64,000 nucleotides of DNA from Anaerolineae bacterium (GCA_008933735.1 WBUL01000008.1:124001-188000); one strand, 5' to 3'; shown: positions 1-10,770, counted from the first letter of the stretch. The notes: generated by a model from the sequence alone, not told the origin. Made by a program: numbers and translations.

Positions 1-497
1 ACCCGCATCGGGCCCATATAACCTTTTTCGCGCCATACATCCGCTGCGCTTTGAGTCCCTGCGATGGCATAATCAATATGTTGAAACACCCATTTTTCCA
101 TCCAGCGGAATGGCAAAGGATACTTCCGGTTGATATTTTGCCAGGTAAAAAACAAGGATTTTGCCCCGACTCGCCGGGCAGCACGCAGGGCCAGCCAGGT
201 TGCCAGGTTATAGGGTTCTTCATCAATATGCAAAATGTCAGGTCGAAAAGCAGCAGCTTCTTTTGGAAACTCAGGGTAATAATGCAGATGAAAATGCCCG
301 TTAAACCGAATCGGGGTGACTTGCAGTGCATAACCGGTGGTATGGACTCGTTCGAGGAAAACCTCGCCGCGTTCATCAATCCAGGAGGGCGGCACCAACA
401 CCTTTAACTCTTTGACAGAAGGATGTTTGGCGATTTCTTCCAGCTTCCGCTGGTAAATCCCGACCAGACACGCCTTCGAAAGCATCAAGATACGCAT
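1..497 (-). CDS. Glycosyltransferase family 4 protein, N-terminal part (runs off window start)
   Basis: Reverse-strand reading from ATG at 497: MRILMLSKACLVGIYQRKLEEIAKHPSVKELKVLVPPSW...DILHIDEEPYNLATW...AGTQSAADVWREKGYMGPM; GT4 N-domain pattern. Open at window edge, so absent from the ORF track. Confidence 0.8.
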   Translation of the reverse strand, partial: MRILMLSKACLVGIYQRKLEEIAKHPSVKELKVLVPPSWIDERGEVFLERVHTTGYALQVTPIRFNGHFHLHYYPEFPKEAAAFRPDILHIDEEPYNLATWLALRAARRVGAKSLFFTWQNINRKYPLPFRWMEKWVFQHIDYAIAGTQSAADVWREKGYMGPMR

Positions 498-624
498 CAG
501 AAACCTCTGAGAGAACCTCTTAAGGATAATCGCAGTCAAGCAGCGAAAAAAGGATTAAATGTGGTCAGGGGTTGGAATTTCTGGGTATGATTTCGTTGAA
601 GAAAATTTTCAAAGGACAGGCGTC

Positions 625-2421
625 ATGACCTTACCTCCTCGCAGCGCTGTAGTGCACGAACATACATGGAATCGGGAAAGTGTTTTCGCTACGCCAGATG
701 GCTGGCAGAAAGAGTTAGAAGCGGTAAAAGGTGTGCTGGCCGAAGTCAAAAAATATCCTGGTCATCTGGGGGACAGCCCGGATGTTCTGGCCGACTGGTT
801 GGAACTGGTTCACGAAACCGAGAACCGAGTGACAGTGCTCTACCTCTACGCCACAATGGAACAAAGCGTTGACACCACTAATCAGGATGCTGCTGCCATG
901 ATGAGCCAGGTTCGCAGTTTACAGGGTGAGGCTCAGGCCGCGAGCGCGTTTGCTGAGCCGGAAATCCTCTCCCTCCGAAGGGAAAAACTGGACGGATGGA
1001 TGAAACAGCATAAACGGTTGGCATTGTATGCTCATTATTTTGATGACCTGTTCCGGCTGGAAAAATACACCCGCTCTGGCGAAGTTGAAGCAGTTTTAGG
1101 TCTGCTGGCAGACCCATTTGGCAATGTAACGACCACTTACGGCCTGCTCAATAACGCGGATTTGCCGTTCGAAGCTGCCCGTACTGGCAGTGATGAAGAA
1201 TTACCCGTTGCTCAAAGTACTATTACAACGCTCATGTCGAATCCTGATCGTGAAATCCGCCGTACCAGTTACGAGCATTACAACCAGGGGTATTTAACTT
1301 TCAAAAATACTTTCGCCAGCCTTCTAGCTACCTCCGTCAAGCAGGATGTGTTTATGGCAAAAGTGCGGGGTTTCGATTCAGCGCTGGAGGCCAGCCTCTA
1401 CCAGAATAATATTCCGCGCAGCGTGTATGATAATCTGATTGAAACCTACAAGAACAATCTCCCGACCTGGCATCGGTATTGGCGGGTACGCCGCAAAGCA
1501 CTTGGCTATGACACGCTGCGGCCTTACGATTTTTGGGCACCCCTGACCAATCAACCTCATGTAACTTTTGAGCAGGCGGTCAACTGGATTTCCGAGGGGA
1601 TGCAGCCCCTTGGGGAAGCTTATGTCTCGGCAGTACGGAAAGGCTGTTTAGAGGATCGCTGGGTTGATATTTACCCCAATCAGGGCAAGCGGGCGGGTGC
1701 TTTTTCCTTTGGAGCACATGGTACCCACCCCTTTATCTTCATGAGTTTTGCGAATACGCTTCAATCCATGAGCACCCTGGCACATGAACTCGGCCATTCA
1801 ATGCATTCTTATCTCAGCCGTCAGCACCAGCCGATTGTCTACGGGCGGTATACCCTGTTCGCTGCTGAAGTTGCCTCGAATTTCAACCAGGCAATGACCC
1901 GTGCTTATCTGCTTCAACACAACCCGGACCCCCAATTCCAGATTGCGGTTATTGAAGAAGCTATGTCAAACTTCCTGCGCTACTTTTTTATTATGCCCAC
2001 ACTGGCACGCTTTGAACTGGAAGTCCATACCTGGGCAGAAAAGGGCAAAGGTCTGACTGCGGATGCCATGATTAAACTCATGGCCGAACTGTTTGCAGAA
2101 GGCTACGGCGGTGAAGTCGACTTTGACCACGACAGCGTAGGGATTACCTGGGCACAGTTCGGGCATCTCTACTCGGCTTTTTACGTTTACCAGTATGCGA
2201 CTGGAATTTCGGCGGCACACGCCCTGGCAGATGGCATCCTGACAGGGAAAACGAGCGCAGTTGACAATTATCTCAAATTCCTGAGTGCGGGCGGTTCGCT
2301 CTATCCCATTGACGCGCTGAAAATGGCCGGGGTGGATATGAGTCAGCCGGAAGCTGTGACCCGTACCTTTGAGATTCTTGCCAGTTACGTTGATCGTCTT
2401 GAAGACCTGACTGCGAGATAA
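625..2421 (+). CDS. pepF: M3 family oligoendopeptidase F
   Basis: HELGHSMHSYLS (HExxH) zinc motif plus M3B-type architecture. ORF opens at 559, but ATG 625 (MTLPPRSAVVHEHTW) is the more likely start. Confidence 0.92.
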   Translation: MTLPPRSAVVHEHTWNRESVFATPDGWQKELEAVKGVLAEVKKYPGHLGDSPDVLADWLELVHETENRVTVLYLYATMEQSVDTTNQDAAAMMSQVRSLQGEAQAASAFAEPEILSLRREKLDGWMKQHKRLALYAHYFDDLFRLEKYTRSGEVEAVLGLLADPFGNVTTTYGLLNNADLPFEAARTGSDEELPVAQSTITTLMSNPDREIRRTSYEHYNQGYLTFKNTFASLLATSVKQDVFMAKVRGFDSALEASLYQNNIPRSVYDNLIETYKNNLPTWHRYWRVRRKALGYDTLRPYDFWAPLTNQPHVTFEQAVNWISEGMQPLGEAYVSAVRKGCLEDRWVDIYPNQGKRAGAFSFGAHGTHPFIFMSFANTLQSMSTLAHELGHSMHSYLSRQHQPIVYGRYTLFAAEVASNFNQAMTRAYLLQHNPDPQFQIAVIEEAMSNFLRYFFIMPTLARFELEVHTWAEKGKGLTADAMIKLMAELFAEGYGGEVDFDHDSVGITWAQFGHLYSAFYVYQYATGISAAHALADGILTGKTSAVDNYLKFLSAGGSLYPIDALKMAGVDMSQPEAVTRTFEILASYVDRLEDLTAR

Positions 2422-2440
2422 ACGCCTTGCCCACGTTTGA

Positions 2441-2468
2441 TTGACGGCACAGGCGGCCATGTTATAAT
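2441..2468 (+). promoter_or_regulatory. Sigma70-like promoter TTGACG-N16-TATAAT
   Basis: TTGACG at 2441-2446, TATAAT at 2463-2468, 16-bp spacer, just upstream of the CDS at 2519. Confidence 0.65.
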
Positions 2469-2471
2469 GCG

Positions 2472-2501
2472 AAGGGCGATTTGACTGGAATCGCCCTTTT
2501 T
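2472..2501 (+). terminator. Intrinsic-terminator-like hairpin with T-tract
   Basis: GGGCGATT (2474-2481) / loop TGACTGG / AATCGCCC (2489-2496) followed by TTTTT; intergenic between pepF and the next CDS. Confidence 0.7.
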
Positions 2502-2518
2502 CTCACGGGGAAGACGCC

Positions 2519-3022
2519 ATGCGACGCCTGATCATCGCCCTTTTCTGCTTCATTTACGCCACACCGCTGCTCGCTCAATCGGGTGGGGAAATTTGCCTGC
2601 TTGCTTACGAAGATACCAATCAAAATGGGCAGCATGAACCCGAAGAAATATCATTTGCCGGAATTGGTGTGAATTTGCTGGTGCCGGATGAGGTTATTGT
2701 TGGCAGCCATGTTACCACGCCGGGCAGTGATTTTTTCTGTTTTCAAGGATTGTCCTCCGGTAACTATACGGTGCGTTTTGAATCCAGCCCAAACCACACA
2801 GCCACTACCGAAAACACTGCTGTTATTGATCTTACTGAAGGTCAGCGCATTCGTTTAGAATACGGTGCGGTGCCCCAGAACCCGTTTCTGGATCAAGCAC
2901 CGGCTAGTTCCGGGGACAAAGTGGAAACCGTAACTCGTATCCTGATTTCACTGATGGCCGCAGTGGTCGCTATGACCTTAATGCTTGGCTTCGGGGCAAT
3001 GGTCATGAGTTTTATGTATTAA
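2519..3022 (+). CDS. Secreted/membrane-anchored protein with SdrD B-like (prealbumin-like) domain
   Basis: Signal peptide MRRLIIALFCFIYATPLLAQS; ICLLAYEDTNQNGQHEPEEISFAGIGVNLLVPD...GLSSGNYTVRFES resembles SdrD_B repeats; C-terminal TM segment. Confidence 0.7.
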   Translation: MRRLIIALFCFIYATPLLAQSGGEICLLAYEDTNQNGQHEPEEISFAGIGVNLLVPDEVIVGSHVTTPGSDFFCFQGLSSGNYTVRFESSPNHTATTENTAVIDLTEGQRIRLEYGAVPQNPFLDQAPASSGDKVETVTRILISLMAAVVAMTLMLGFGAMVMSFMY

Positions 3023-3899
3023 AATGGGCTCTGAGTTTGATCTCCAACTCGACAAAATCGACACCGCAGCGGGCCAGCAGCATCTGTGAGGTTTTTTCCA
3101 GTGTCATTGCCAGCAGCAGATGGTCGGTTCCGGTGTAATGTGTTCCCATCGCTTCAGCCTGCTCAACGGCACGGTCAATGACTTCATCCAGCGTCGCTAC
3201 TGAAAGCGCGGCATCCGGTTGCAATTTCCGCATATCTTCTGCCAGCCGTTCCTGTTTAAAACCCGTATCCAGCAGCAGTTGGGCCGCAATGCTGCGCCGT
3301 TCCTGTGCCAGCACCATCAGTAAATGCTCCAACCCCGCCGCCGGATGGGTGTATTCGGAGGCAAGTTTTGCGGAAGCGTTCAGCACACGGCGCGAAAGTT
3401 CGCTTAGTGTAGCCATACGGCGGGCCGATTCGACGTTGATTTCCAGAATGCCTGCATTAACCAGACGTTTTACTTTTTGCCGGATCTGTATTTCGTTGAT
3501 ACTTAACTGGCGCATTAACTGGGATGCATCACCTGCACCGGAACGCACCAGCCCAAGCAGCAGATGTTCTGTTCCAATATAGTGATGTCCCAACCAGTAG
3601 GCTTCGTCCATCGCAAAGGCAAAGACGATTTTGAACGCGGCTGTATACGGCGGATTTCTGGGAGCTTCTTCCACAAACGGATGCAGATTGGCAAGTTTCG
3701 CTTCCAGTTGTTCCCGTTCAATCCTAAAATCTTGCAGGACGCGGTGACCAATACTGCCTTCTGCCAGCCAGATACCCGCCAGCAGATGCCCGGTATCAAT
3801 TAATGAATGACGGTATTTTTCCGCTAGAATCCGTGCTTGGGTAAGCGAACGGCGGGCGTGCTGGCTGTAGCGACGATCTGAGAAGGACATTAAGATCAA
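3012..3899 (-). CDS. Clp N-terminal repeat protein lacking AAA+ domains
   Basis: Four Clp_N-like repeats (HSLIDTGHLLAGIW, HYIGTEHLLLGLV, HPAAGLEHLLMVL, HYTGTDHLLLAM) and no Walker motifs in 295 aa. Confidence 0.8.
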   Translation of the reverse strand: MILMSFSDRRYSQHARRSLTQARILAEKYRHSLIDTGHLLAGIWLAEGSIGHRVLQDFRIEREQLEAKLANLHPFVEEAPRNPPYTAAFKIVFAFAMDEAYWLGHHYIGTEHLLLGLVRSGAGDASQLMRQLSINEIQIRQKVKRLVNAGILEINVESARRMATLSELSRRVLNASAKLASEYTHPAAGLEHLLMVLAQERRSIAAQLLLDTGFKQERLAEDMRKLQPDAALSVATLDEVIDRAVEQAEAMGTHYTGTDHLLLAMTLEKTSQMLLARCGVDFVELEIKLRAHFNT

Positions 3900-3935
3900 T
3901 TATCCTAGAGAAGCGATTTTATTATAGCAGGCAGT

Positions 3936-5063
3936 ATGATCCATATCGTAATCAACGCCCACTTACTCTCTGCCCAGACAGGCTATCGCAGCGCAGGTAT
4001 TCATGGCTATATCTATAATACGTTGCGCTGTTTACCCTATGTTACACCGGATTGGCATTACACAGTGCTGGTTGGCGAGGGGAATCCAGCCGAACATCCC
4101 AGGATGGAGATTCGACATTCTCGCTTTTCGACCCGTCATCCCGTGCAGCGCATTGTATGGGAACAGCTTGTGCAGCCAGGGGTGATTCGCCACTTAAAAC
4201 CGGATGTCTATCACGCAGCGGCATTTGTCTCACCTGTAATGATGCGTGTACCCTCGGTCGTGACCGTCTATGATTTGAGTTTTATCCGCTATCCGCAGGC
4301 GTTAAGTGCCTCGCGCCGTCTCTACCTGCAAACGTTTACCCGTTTGAGCTGCCAGCGAGCGGCTCAGGTGATTGCCATTTCGGAAAGCACGGCACGAGAT
4401 ATTATTGATCTGCTGGGTGTGCATCCGGAGAAAGTGACCGTTGCAGTACCGGGGGTCAGTGAGGATTTTTACCCACGCGAACCATCTGAAATCCAGGCTT
4501 TTCGAGAGAAAAATCAATTACCAGATCGTTTTATTCTTCATCTCGGCACCCTTGAACCGCGCAAAAATCTGCCGATGCTGCTGCGAGCGTATGCCACCCT
4601 GCCAGAATCACAGCGCGAAGAAGTTCATCTGATCCTGGCAGGCGGCAAAGGATGGGAATATGCGGATATTTTCGATACGGTAAAATCCTGCAATCTGGAA
4701 AGGGTCGTTCATTTTCCTGGATATGTAGCCAAAGACGAACTGCCACTATGGTACAATGCTGCCGAAATGCTGGTTTATCCTTCGGTTTTCGAGGGATGGG
4801 GATTGCCAGTGGTTGAGGCAATGGCGTGCGGATGCCCGACTCTCGTATCGGATGTGTCCTCACTGCCAGAAGCGGCGGGAAATACGGGACTGCGCCTTCC
4901 GCCAGATGATGAGACTGCCTGGGTGGAAGGGTTGCGACATGCCATCACAGATACCACATGGCGTGCATACAGCAGGCAGGCAGGCATTGAACGAGCAAAA
5001 CAGTTTACCTGGCAGGCAACTGCCGCCGCGACAGGTCGTGCTTACGAAAAAGCGCTGAGATGA
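3936..5063 (+). CDS. Glycosyltransferase family 4 (GT1/WcaI-like)
   Basis: HLGTLEPRKNLPMLLRAY...VFEGWGLPVVEAMACGCPTLVSDVSSLPEAAG, the GT4 C-domain signature. Confidence 0.92.
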   Translation: MIHIVINAHLLSAQTGYRSAGIHGYIYNTLRCLPYVTPDWHYTVLVGEGNPAEHPRMEIRHSRFSTRHPVQRIVWEQLVQPGVIRHLKPDVYHAAAFVSPVMMRVPSVVTVYDLSFIRYPQALSASRRLYLQTFTRLSCQRAAQVIAISESTARDIIDLLGVHPEKVTVAVPGVSEDFYPREPSEIQAFREKNQLPDRFILHLGTLEPRKNLPMLLRAYATLPESQREEVHLILAGGKGWEYADIFDTVKSCNLERVVHFPGYVAKDELPLWYNAAEMLVYPSVFEGWGLPVVEAMACGCPTLVSDVSSLPEAAGNTGLRLPPDDETAWVEGLRHAITDTTWRAYSRQAGIERAKQFTWQATAAATGRAYEKALR

Positions 5064-6508
5064 AAATTGTGAGTCGCACAGAATATCCCTGGAAGGGCTG
5101 GCACATCGCGCTGATAGATGCGCTGGTGGTCTGGTTGAGTTTTGGTATTTCCTACCTGCTGCGCTACGAAGTGCAGTTCCTGAGACCGGTTGACGAAATC
5201 AACTCGGCCCCTTTCCGCCCTTATATTCCCTATACTCTGATTTTTATGGTATGGGTGCTGACGATGCATCAGGCGGCGGGCTTATATCAGGATATGCGCG
5301 GGCGCAGTCTGGTCAGTGAAATTTTCAAAATTACGAATGCTACGAGCAACGCTGTCCTACTCATCATGGCTTTGAGTTTTTTGATTCGCCCTCTTGTGTT
5401 TTCTCGTTTGCTGATTATCCAGGCCGCGTTTATCAATGTTTTTTTGCAGCTTGTCTGGCGTCTGGCACTGCGTTCCTTCCGAAATACTCTGCATAGGCGA
5501 GGCGTTGGTGTCGAACAGGTGCTGGTGGTGGGCTGCCGTGAAGCCGGACGTTATGTAATTCGCACTATCGTAGCGCGGCCTGATCTTGGCTACAAACTAG
5601 TCGGTTTTGTTGATGACGACCCGGAGCTTGGCAGCAAAGACCTGGGACGGGTTCCGGCCCTGGGCGCGATCAGAAATATTCCAAAAATCGTCAAAAAAGA
5701 GCATGTTGACCTGGTAATCCTAACACTGCCCTGGGATGAGCAGCGCCACGCGATGGAGGTGATGCAGAATCACGCTCTGAAAAAAGTCTCCGTCCTGACT
5801 GTGCCTGATCTGTACCAGTTGAACCTGTCGCAGGTGCAGGTAGAAATGCTGGGCGGACTGCCGCTGCTGGGTCGTCAGAAAGAAGGGGAAATTCCTCGTC
5901 GCAATCTGGTTCTCAAACGTGCCCTCGATATTATTGCGACAGCACTGCTGCTGCCTTTTGCCCTGCCGATAATGGGTTTAGCTGCCCTGGCGATTCGACT
6001 CGACACCCCCGGGCCAATTTTATTCTATCAAAGGCGCGTGGGTCTTAATGGGCAGCTTTTCGAGATGGTCAAATTCCGCTCGATGGTGGAAGGTGCGGAG
6101 CAGCAGCACGATGAAGTCATCGGTTTGAATGAAGATGACCCCGAAGGCTACAAAAGAAAATACAAAGACGCCGATCCTCGTATTACCCGTGTAGGACGGT
6201 TTATCCGGCGTACCAGCATCGACGAACTGCCGCAGCTTTTTAATGTCCTGCGGGGGGAAATGAGCCTGGTCGGGCCTCGCCCTGCACTCCCGAAAGAAGT
6301 TGAACTCTACAAACCCTGGCATCGGCAGCGACTGATGGTGCGCCCCGGACTCACAGGACTATGGCAGGTGTCAGGCAGGAGCGAGATCCCCTTTGAGGAA
6401 AAGTGCCTGCTGGATATTTATTATATTGAGAACTGGTCAATCGGTTTAGACTTGCAAATTCTGATACAAACCGCGCCGCAGATCTTGTTCGGGACAGGCG
6501 CGTACTAG
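5060..6508 (+). CDS. Polyprenyl glycosylphosphotransferase (exopolysaccharide sugar transferase)
   Basis: N-terminal TM helices, CoA-binding-like domain, C-terminal bacterial sugar transferase motifs ([15 protein letters not shown]...FRSMVEGAE...[29 protein letters not shown]...[15 protein letters not shown]). ATGA overlap with upstream GT. Confidence 0.93.
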   Translation: MKIVSRTEYPWKGWHIALIDALVVWLSFGISYLLRYEVQFLRPVDEINSAPFRPYIPYTLIFMVWVLTMHQAAGLYQDMRGRSLVSEIFKITNATSNAVLLIMALSFLIRPLVFSRLLIIQAAFINVFLQLVWRLALRSFRNTLHRRGVGVEQVLVVGCREAGRYVIRTIVARPDLGYKLVGFVDDDPELGSKDLGRVPALGAIRNIPKIVKKEHVDLVILTLPWDEQRHAMEVMQNHALKKVSVLTVPDLYQLNLSQVQVEMLGGLPLLGRQKEGEIPRRNLVLKRALDIIATALLLPFALPIMGLAALAIRLDTPGPILFYQRRVGLNGQLFEMVKFRSMVEGAEQQHDEVIGLNEDDPEGYKRKYKDADPRITRVGRFIRRTSIDELPQLFNVLRGEMSLVGPRPALPKEVELYKPWHRQRLMVRPGLTGLWQVSGRSEIPFEEKCLLDIYYIENWSIGLDLQILIQTAPQILFGTGAY

Positions 6509-7773
6509 GCTGGCGCCAGCATTTGCAGGAATTCTTCGTTGCTGTCTGTTCTCCGCATCTGGCTAATCAGGTCTTCGGTGGCCTGGAACGAATCTTCATC
6601 GGTAATTGAGCGCATATCCAGCATCCGGCGCATCGTCCATACCCGCTGAATAATATCGGGCCCCAGCAGCAGTTCTTCGCGGCGTGTCGAAGATTGGCGC
6701 ACATCGAAGGCCGGGAAGACACGGCGTTCTTGCAGTTCACGGGACAAATGTAGTTCCATGTTCCCCGTGCCTTTGAACTCCTCGTAGATTACATCGTCCA
6801 TACGGCTGCCCGTGCGGACGAGACACGTTGCTACAATGGTCAGGCTGCCACCTTCTTCTACGTTGCGGGCCGCGCCAAAGAATCGTTTGGGCGGGTAGAG
6901 GGCGACCGGGTCGATACCCCCTGTCAGGGTGCGTCCGCTGGGCGGGACGGTCAGGTTATATGCCCGTGCCAGACGGGTAACGCTGTCCAGCAAAATGGCG
7001 ACATCACGTCCACTTTCAACCAGGCGTTTCGCGCGGTTCAAAGCCATTTCCGCCACTCGGACATGGTGCGTGGCAACATCGTCAAACGTGCTGCTGATCA
7101 CTTCCGCTTCCACCGAACGATCCATATCGGTGACTTCTTCCGGGCGTTCACCAATCAGCACCACCATCAAATGGACATCCGGGTAGTTGCGGCTGATGGC
7201 GTTTGCAACTTCTTTCATCACGGTCGTTTTGCCAGCTTTAGGCGGGCTGACGATCAGCCCGCGCTGCCCTTTGCCTATTGGGGCAACCAGATTAATCAGT
7301 CGTGTTGAAATGATGTGACCGGATGTTTCCAGATCAAACCGTTCTAGCGGGAAGATCGGGGTCAGTTTATCAAAGTTCGGTCGGGTTTTGATGGCATCCG
7401 GTGACATGCCGTTGACGGCTTCAACCCGGAGCAGACCAAAATATTTTTCCGAATCCTTGGGTGGGCGCACCTGCCCAATGACCATATCCCCGGTACGAAG
7501 ATTAAAACGACGGATTTGAGTCTGGCTGACGTAAATGTCTTCCGAACTGGGCAGAAAGTTCTGTGCTGCCCGCAGAAAACCGATCCCATCATCAATGATT
7601 TCGAGGACGCCGCCGCGCAGTTCAAATCCCTGCTTTTCGGCTTTGGCTCGCAGTAGGCGCAGCACCAGATCGCTTTTTTTCAAGCGGCTGAACTGCGGTA
7701 TGTCATTCTCGCGTGCAATCACACGGAGTTCATCCAACTTCATGATTTCTAGTTGTGAGATGTCCAGATCCAT
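6505..7773 (-). CDS. rho: Transcription termination factor Rho
   Basis: Rho_N SAP-like N-terminus ([18 protein letters not shown]), RNA-binding domain, [13 protein letters not shown] Walker [49 protein letters not shown] opens at 7884; internal start MDLDISQ preferred. Confidence 0.97.
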   Translation of the reverse strand: MDLDISQLEIMKLDELRVIARENDIPQFSRLKKSDLVLRLLRAKAEKQGFELRGGVLEIIDDGIGFLRAAQNFLPSSEDIYVSQTQIRRFNLRTGDMVIGQVRPPKDSEKYFGLLRVEAVNGMSPDAIKTRPNFDKLTPIFPLERFDLETSGHIISTRLINLVAPIGKGQRGLIVSPPKAGKTTVMKEVANAISRNYPDVHLMVVLIGERPEEVTDMDRSVEAEVISSTFDDVATHHVRVAEMALNRAKRLVESGRDVAILLDSVTRLARAYNLTVPPSGRTLTGGIDPVALYPPKRFFGAARNVEEGGSLTIVATCLVRTGSRMDDVIYEEFKGTGNMELHLSRELQERRVFPAFDVRQSSTRREELLLGPDIIQRVWTMRRMLDMRSITDEDSFQATEDLISQMRRTDSNEEFLQMLAPA

Positions 7774-7917
7774 TGGGTATGCCTCTATAGCTGAAAGGGT
7801 GTTTGCCTCAGGGGGTTTGTATTGGGTGTTATTTACGATATAACGTTGTGGGAATAGTCTATGCTGCTCTACAGGATAGCACAAGTTTCACGGCTCGGCA
7901 AATAGGTTTTTTTTAAT

Positions 7918-9417
7918 TCATACTTTTCGGGTAAGAATGGTGCTTCTATCTCCGCCTAACACGGGCAGCCATACCGTAAAAACTGTCCCTACGTCAATCT
8001 GACTGACGACCTGAATCTGCCCATTATGGGCCTTGATAATCTCGTAAGTAATCGCCAGACCCAGCCCTGTTCCGCCCTGCTTGGCACGGTTGCGACTTTT
8101 ATCCACCTGATAAAACCGTTCAAAAATGCGTGATACATCTTCCGGCGGGATGCCTTCGCCTGTGTCCTGTACCTCCACCTGAATGCCACCATCAAGGGGC
8201 TTTGCCCGCAGCCAGACATGTCCGCCTGTATTCGTATGCTTGATGGCATTATCTACTAAATTAGTAAACGCCTGAGTCAGTCTGTCACCGTCACCTGCGA
8301 TACGGAACAACGGCGGCACTTCGAGGTGCAGTTCCACTCCTTTCTGACGGGCTTTAATCGCCAGACTGCTGCCAACCGCCGTTAATACACGGTCAAATTC
8401 AACGGCATGGCGAAGCATCTGCATTTTACCGGCCTGTATCCTGGCGATGTCCAGCAGGTCGGCCACAAGCCGCCCCATGCGATTGGCCTCTTCATTGATA
8501 ACCTGTGCGGCATGTTTAATATCTTGCGGGTCGGAACTCACGCCATCGATGAGTGCCTGAGAAAATCCATGAATGCTGGTCAGGGGTGTGCGTAAATCGT
8601 GAGTGACATTCGCCAGAAAATCAGTTTGTGACTGCTGCGCTAATTTCACCTGTTCGGTCATTTCATTAAAGGCCTGGGCAACCATCTGCGCTTCTGAAGG
8701 GCCCGTGACCGGGACTTTCAAATTGTAATTTCCGTGGGCGACTGCGATTGCTGCCCTTGCAACCGCCTGTAAGGGGCGTGCTACGGAACGGGATACCCAG
8801 AAGGAAAGCAGCAGGGCAATCCCAAGACCAACTGTTCCTGCCTGACACAGGGGCAGCAGAAATGTCCCACCGTAAGTGTCAAAAAGATAGCCAATAGTTG
8901 GCTCAGGGCGGGGTGTCGCAACCATGATTTCAATGCCCGGACTCTGTTCGGTCGTCAGGGTAAAACGCTGGCTGGAAAACACCCATTCCACGTCGTTCTT
9001 ATCCCTGAAAATGCCAGAGGCTAATATTGTGTTGAGTCGTTCGCGCTGGGTGACCAGGCGGCGTTCGGGCGGCGGTATGGGCAGTTGTTCGTCGGTCTTG
9101 AATTCCCCAGCGGAGTCGTAAATCACAAGGCCATTACCCCGCAGCAAGAGCACCCGGTTTCCGTCTGCCTGTTCAGTGAAGTGTACCGCCAGTTGTTCAA
9201 TTTCATCCCGGCGTGGCAGGCGATTCTGCTGGCGGAAGGTTTGCCATTCGTTGACGAAATTCAAGTCCAGTAATGTCGCCGTCAGATCATTCACAGTTTC
9301 TTCAATAGGGACAGGGCGCGTGCGAAGTACCAGTACCCAGATCACACCGATAATACACAGGGTAACAGCGAGAACAACAAGAAAAGCGGCGATCAGCCGA
9401 TATTGCAGACGGTTCAT
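7918..9417 (-). CDS. Two-TM HAMP sensor histidine kinase
   Basis: HAMP region, HisKA (NVTHDLRTPLTSIHGFSQAL), HATPase_c (NLVDNAIKHTNTGG...GTGLGLAITYEIIKAHNG). Confidence 0.93.
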   Translation of the reverse strand: MNRLQYRLIAAFLVVLAVTLCIIGVIWVLVLRTRPVPIEETVNDLTATLLDLNFVNEWQTFRQQNRLPRRDEIEQLAVHFTEQADGNRVLLLRGNGLVIYDSAGEFKTDEQLPIPPPERRLVTQRERLNTILASGIFRDKNDVEWVFSSQRFTLTTEQSPGIEIMVATPRPEPTIGYLFDTYGGTFLLPLCQAGTVGLGIALLLSFWVSRSVARPLQAVARAAIAVAHGNYNLKVPVTGPSEAQMVAQAFNEMTEQVKLAQQSQTDFLANVTHDLRTPLTSIHGFSQALIDGVSSDPQDIKHAAQVINEEANRMGRLVADLLDIARIQAGKMQMLRHAVEFDRVLTAVGSSLAIKARQKGVELHLEVPPLFRIAGDGDRLTQAFTNLVDNAIKHTNTGGHVWLRAKPLDGGIQVEVQDTGEGIPPEDVSRIFERFYQVDKSRNRAKQGGTGLGLAITYEIIKAHNGQIQVVSQIDVGTVFTVWLPVLGGDRSTILTRKV

Positions 9418-10730
9418 TGTGACTGCGGCTCACGGATCCGAATCGTGGCATAAGCGCTGAAAGCAAATAATACCATGATAATCCCGAAAAGGATGGAGTA
9501 TCCGGCAGCAGGCTCACTGGCACGGTCATTAATTGCGTCAATCAGATAGCCCCCCAACAGGCCAAAAATTCCACCGAGGGTGGTCGCCACATTTGCAAGC
9601 CCAAGATAAAACCCGGCCCGCCGGCTGGGAACGATATTGGTAATCAGCGCCCATCCCGCGCTGAAAAATATCCCTGACCCCATGCCAATAACACAAATCG
9701 CAATCACTGCCAGCGTCAGCCCCGGTGCGTCGATCAGTACCAGGGTCGCTGCGCTGGCAGCGATGCTGCCTGCCGCCGCCACCTGTTTTTTGCCTAACTG
9801 GTCAGCGACCCAGCCGCCGATGAGGGTAACCACGAAAACCAGAATCCCTGTCGCCAGCAGAATCATCCCCTGAAGTGAGCGGGCTTCTTCGCCGCTGTAA
9901 CCAAATACATCCGTGAGGTAAGTAATGCCAAACTTCCCCAGGGTATTGAAACAGGAATAAAACATAAAACGGCTGGCCAGCCACCATAACAACGGGCGTC
10001 GGCGAAAAATATGCCAGACGGAAAGCCTGTACAGACTGATTTGGGCACTGGTGCGGCTGCCTGAAGATGCAGCATACCATCCTGTATAACGCTTGATTAA
10101 ACTGGATTTTTGACGCGGAGAAAAGGCAGCCACTTTACCCGCTATACTTCGTATCGAAATCAGCGCAGCGACCAGCAGCCCGAAACCTGAGACAGCCACC
10201 GCCAGTGTGGGCTGCGTGTGATTCCCCAGAAATAGAAAAACCACTACGCCGCTCATGACAATACCAGCCAATTCAAGGACAGTTTTCAGGCTGGCCGCAA
10301 CACCACGCTGCGACGGATGAACATAATCAGAGATCAATGCCTGCATCGGGCTTTGTATGGTGTTCAGCCCAATCTGCAAAATAATGATGCTGGAAATCAA
10401 AATACCCCAGGTCTCCGCATTTGCAACGATCAACAAGGCGAGGGTACTGATCAAAATTCCCACAAACAGATAAGGGTAGCGGGTGCGGGTGCGGTCACTG
10501 AGCAAACCGACCGCAGGCTGGATCATTGTGGCGACCAGCAGCCCTACAATACCCAGTGTGCCAAGAGCGGTATTCAGGCGGTGTTCATCCAACAGTCCTC
10601 GATCAATAAAGCGGTTTAAAACATAATGGTACAGATTTGGATTATTGATCAGATGCACCATGGATAGACTGAAACCCGGTGCATTCAGCGCGAGAAAGAA
10701 CCACCAGGATTGATTTTGCAGGCGAGACAC
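9414..10730 (-). CDS. MFS transporter
   Basis: 12-TM-like hydrophobicity pattern; GLLSDRTRTRYPYLFVG motif. ATGA overlap with the downstream histidine kinase. Confidence 0.85.
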   Translation of the reverse strand: MSRLQNQSWWFFLALNAPGFSLSMVHLINNPNLYHYVLNRFIDRGLLDEHRLNTALGTLGIVGLLVATMIQPAVGLLSDRTRTRYPYLFVGILISTLALLIVANAETWGILISSIIILQIGLNTIQSPMQALISDYVHPSQRGVAASLKTVLELAGIVMSGVVVFLFLGNHTQPTLAVAVSGFGLLVAALISIRSIAGKVAAFSPRQKSSLIKRYTGWYAASSGSRTSAQISLYRLSVWHIFRRRPLLWWLASRFMFYSCFNTLGKFGITYLTDVFGYSGEEARSLQGMILLATGILVFVVTLIGGWVADQLGKKQVAAAGSIAASAATLVLIDAPGLTLAVIAICVIGMGSGIFFSAGWALITNIVPSRRAGFYLGLANVATTLGGIFGLLGGYLIDAINDRASEPAAGYSILFGIIMVLFAFSAYATIRIREPQSQ

Positions 10731-10764
10731 GTTTTTGTCCTAAAGTTTTCGGTGGAACTTGGGT

Positions 10765-10770
10765 TATAAT
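10765..10770 (+). promoter_or_regulatory. Candidate -10 element (TATAAT)
   Basis: GGGTTATAATTT 31 bp upstream of ATG 10801; the -35 is weak. Confidence 0.4.
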
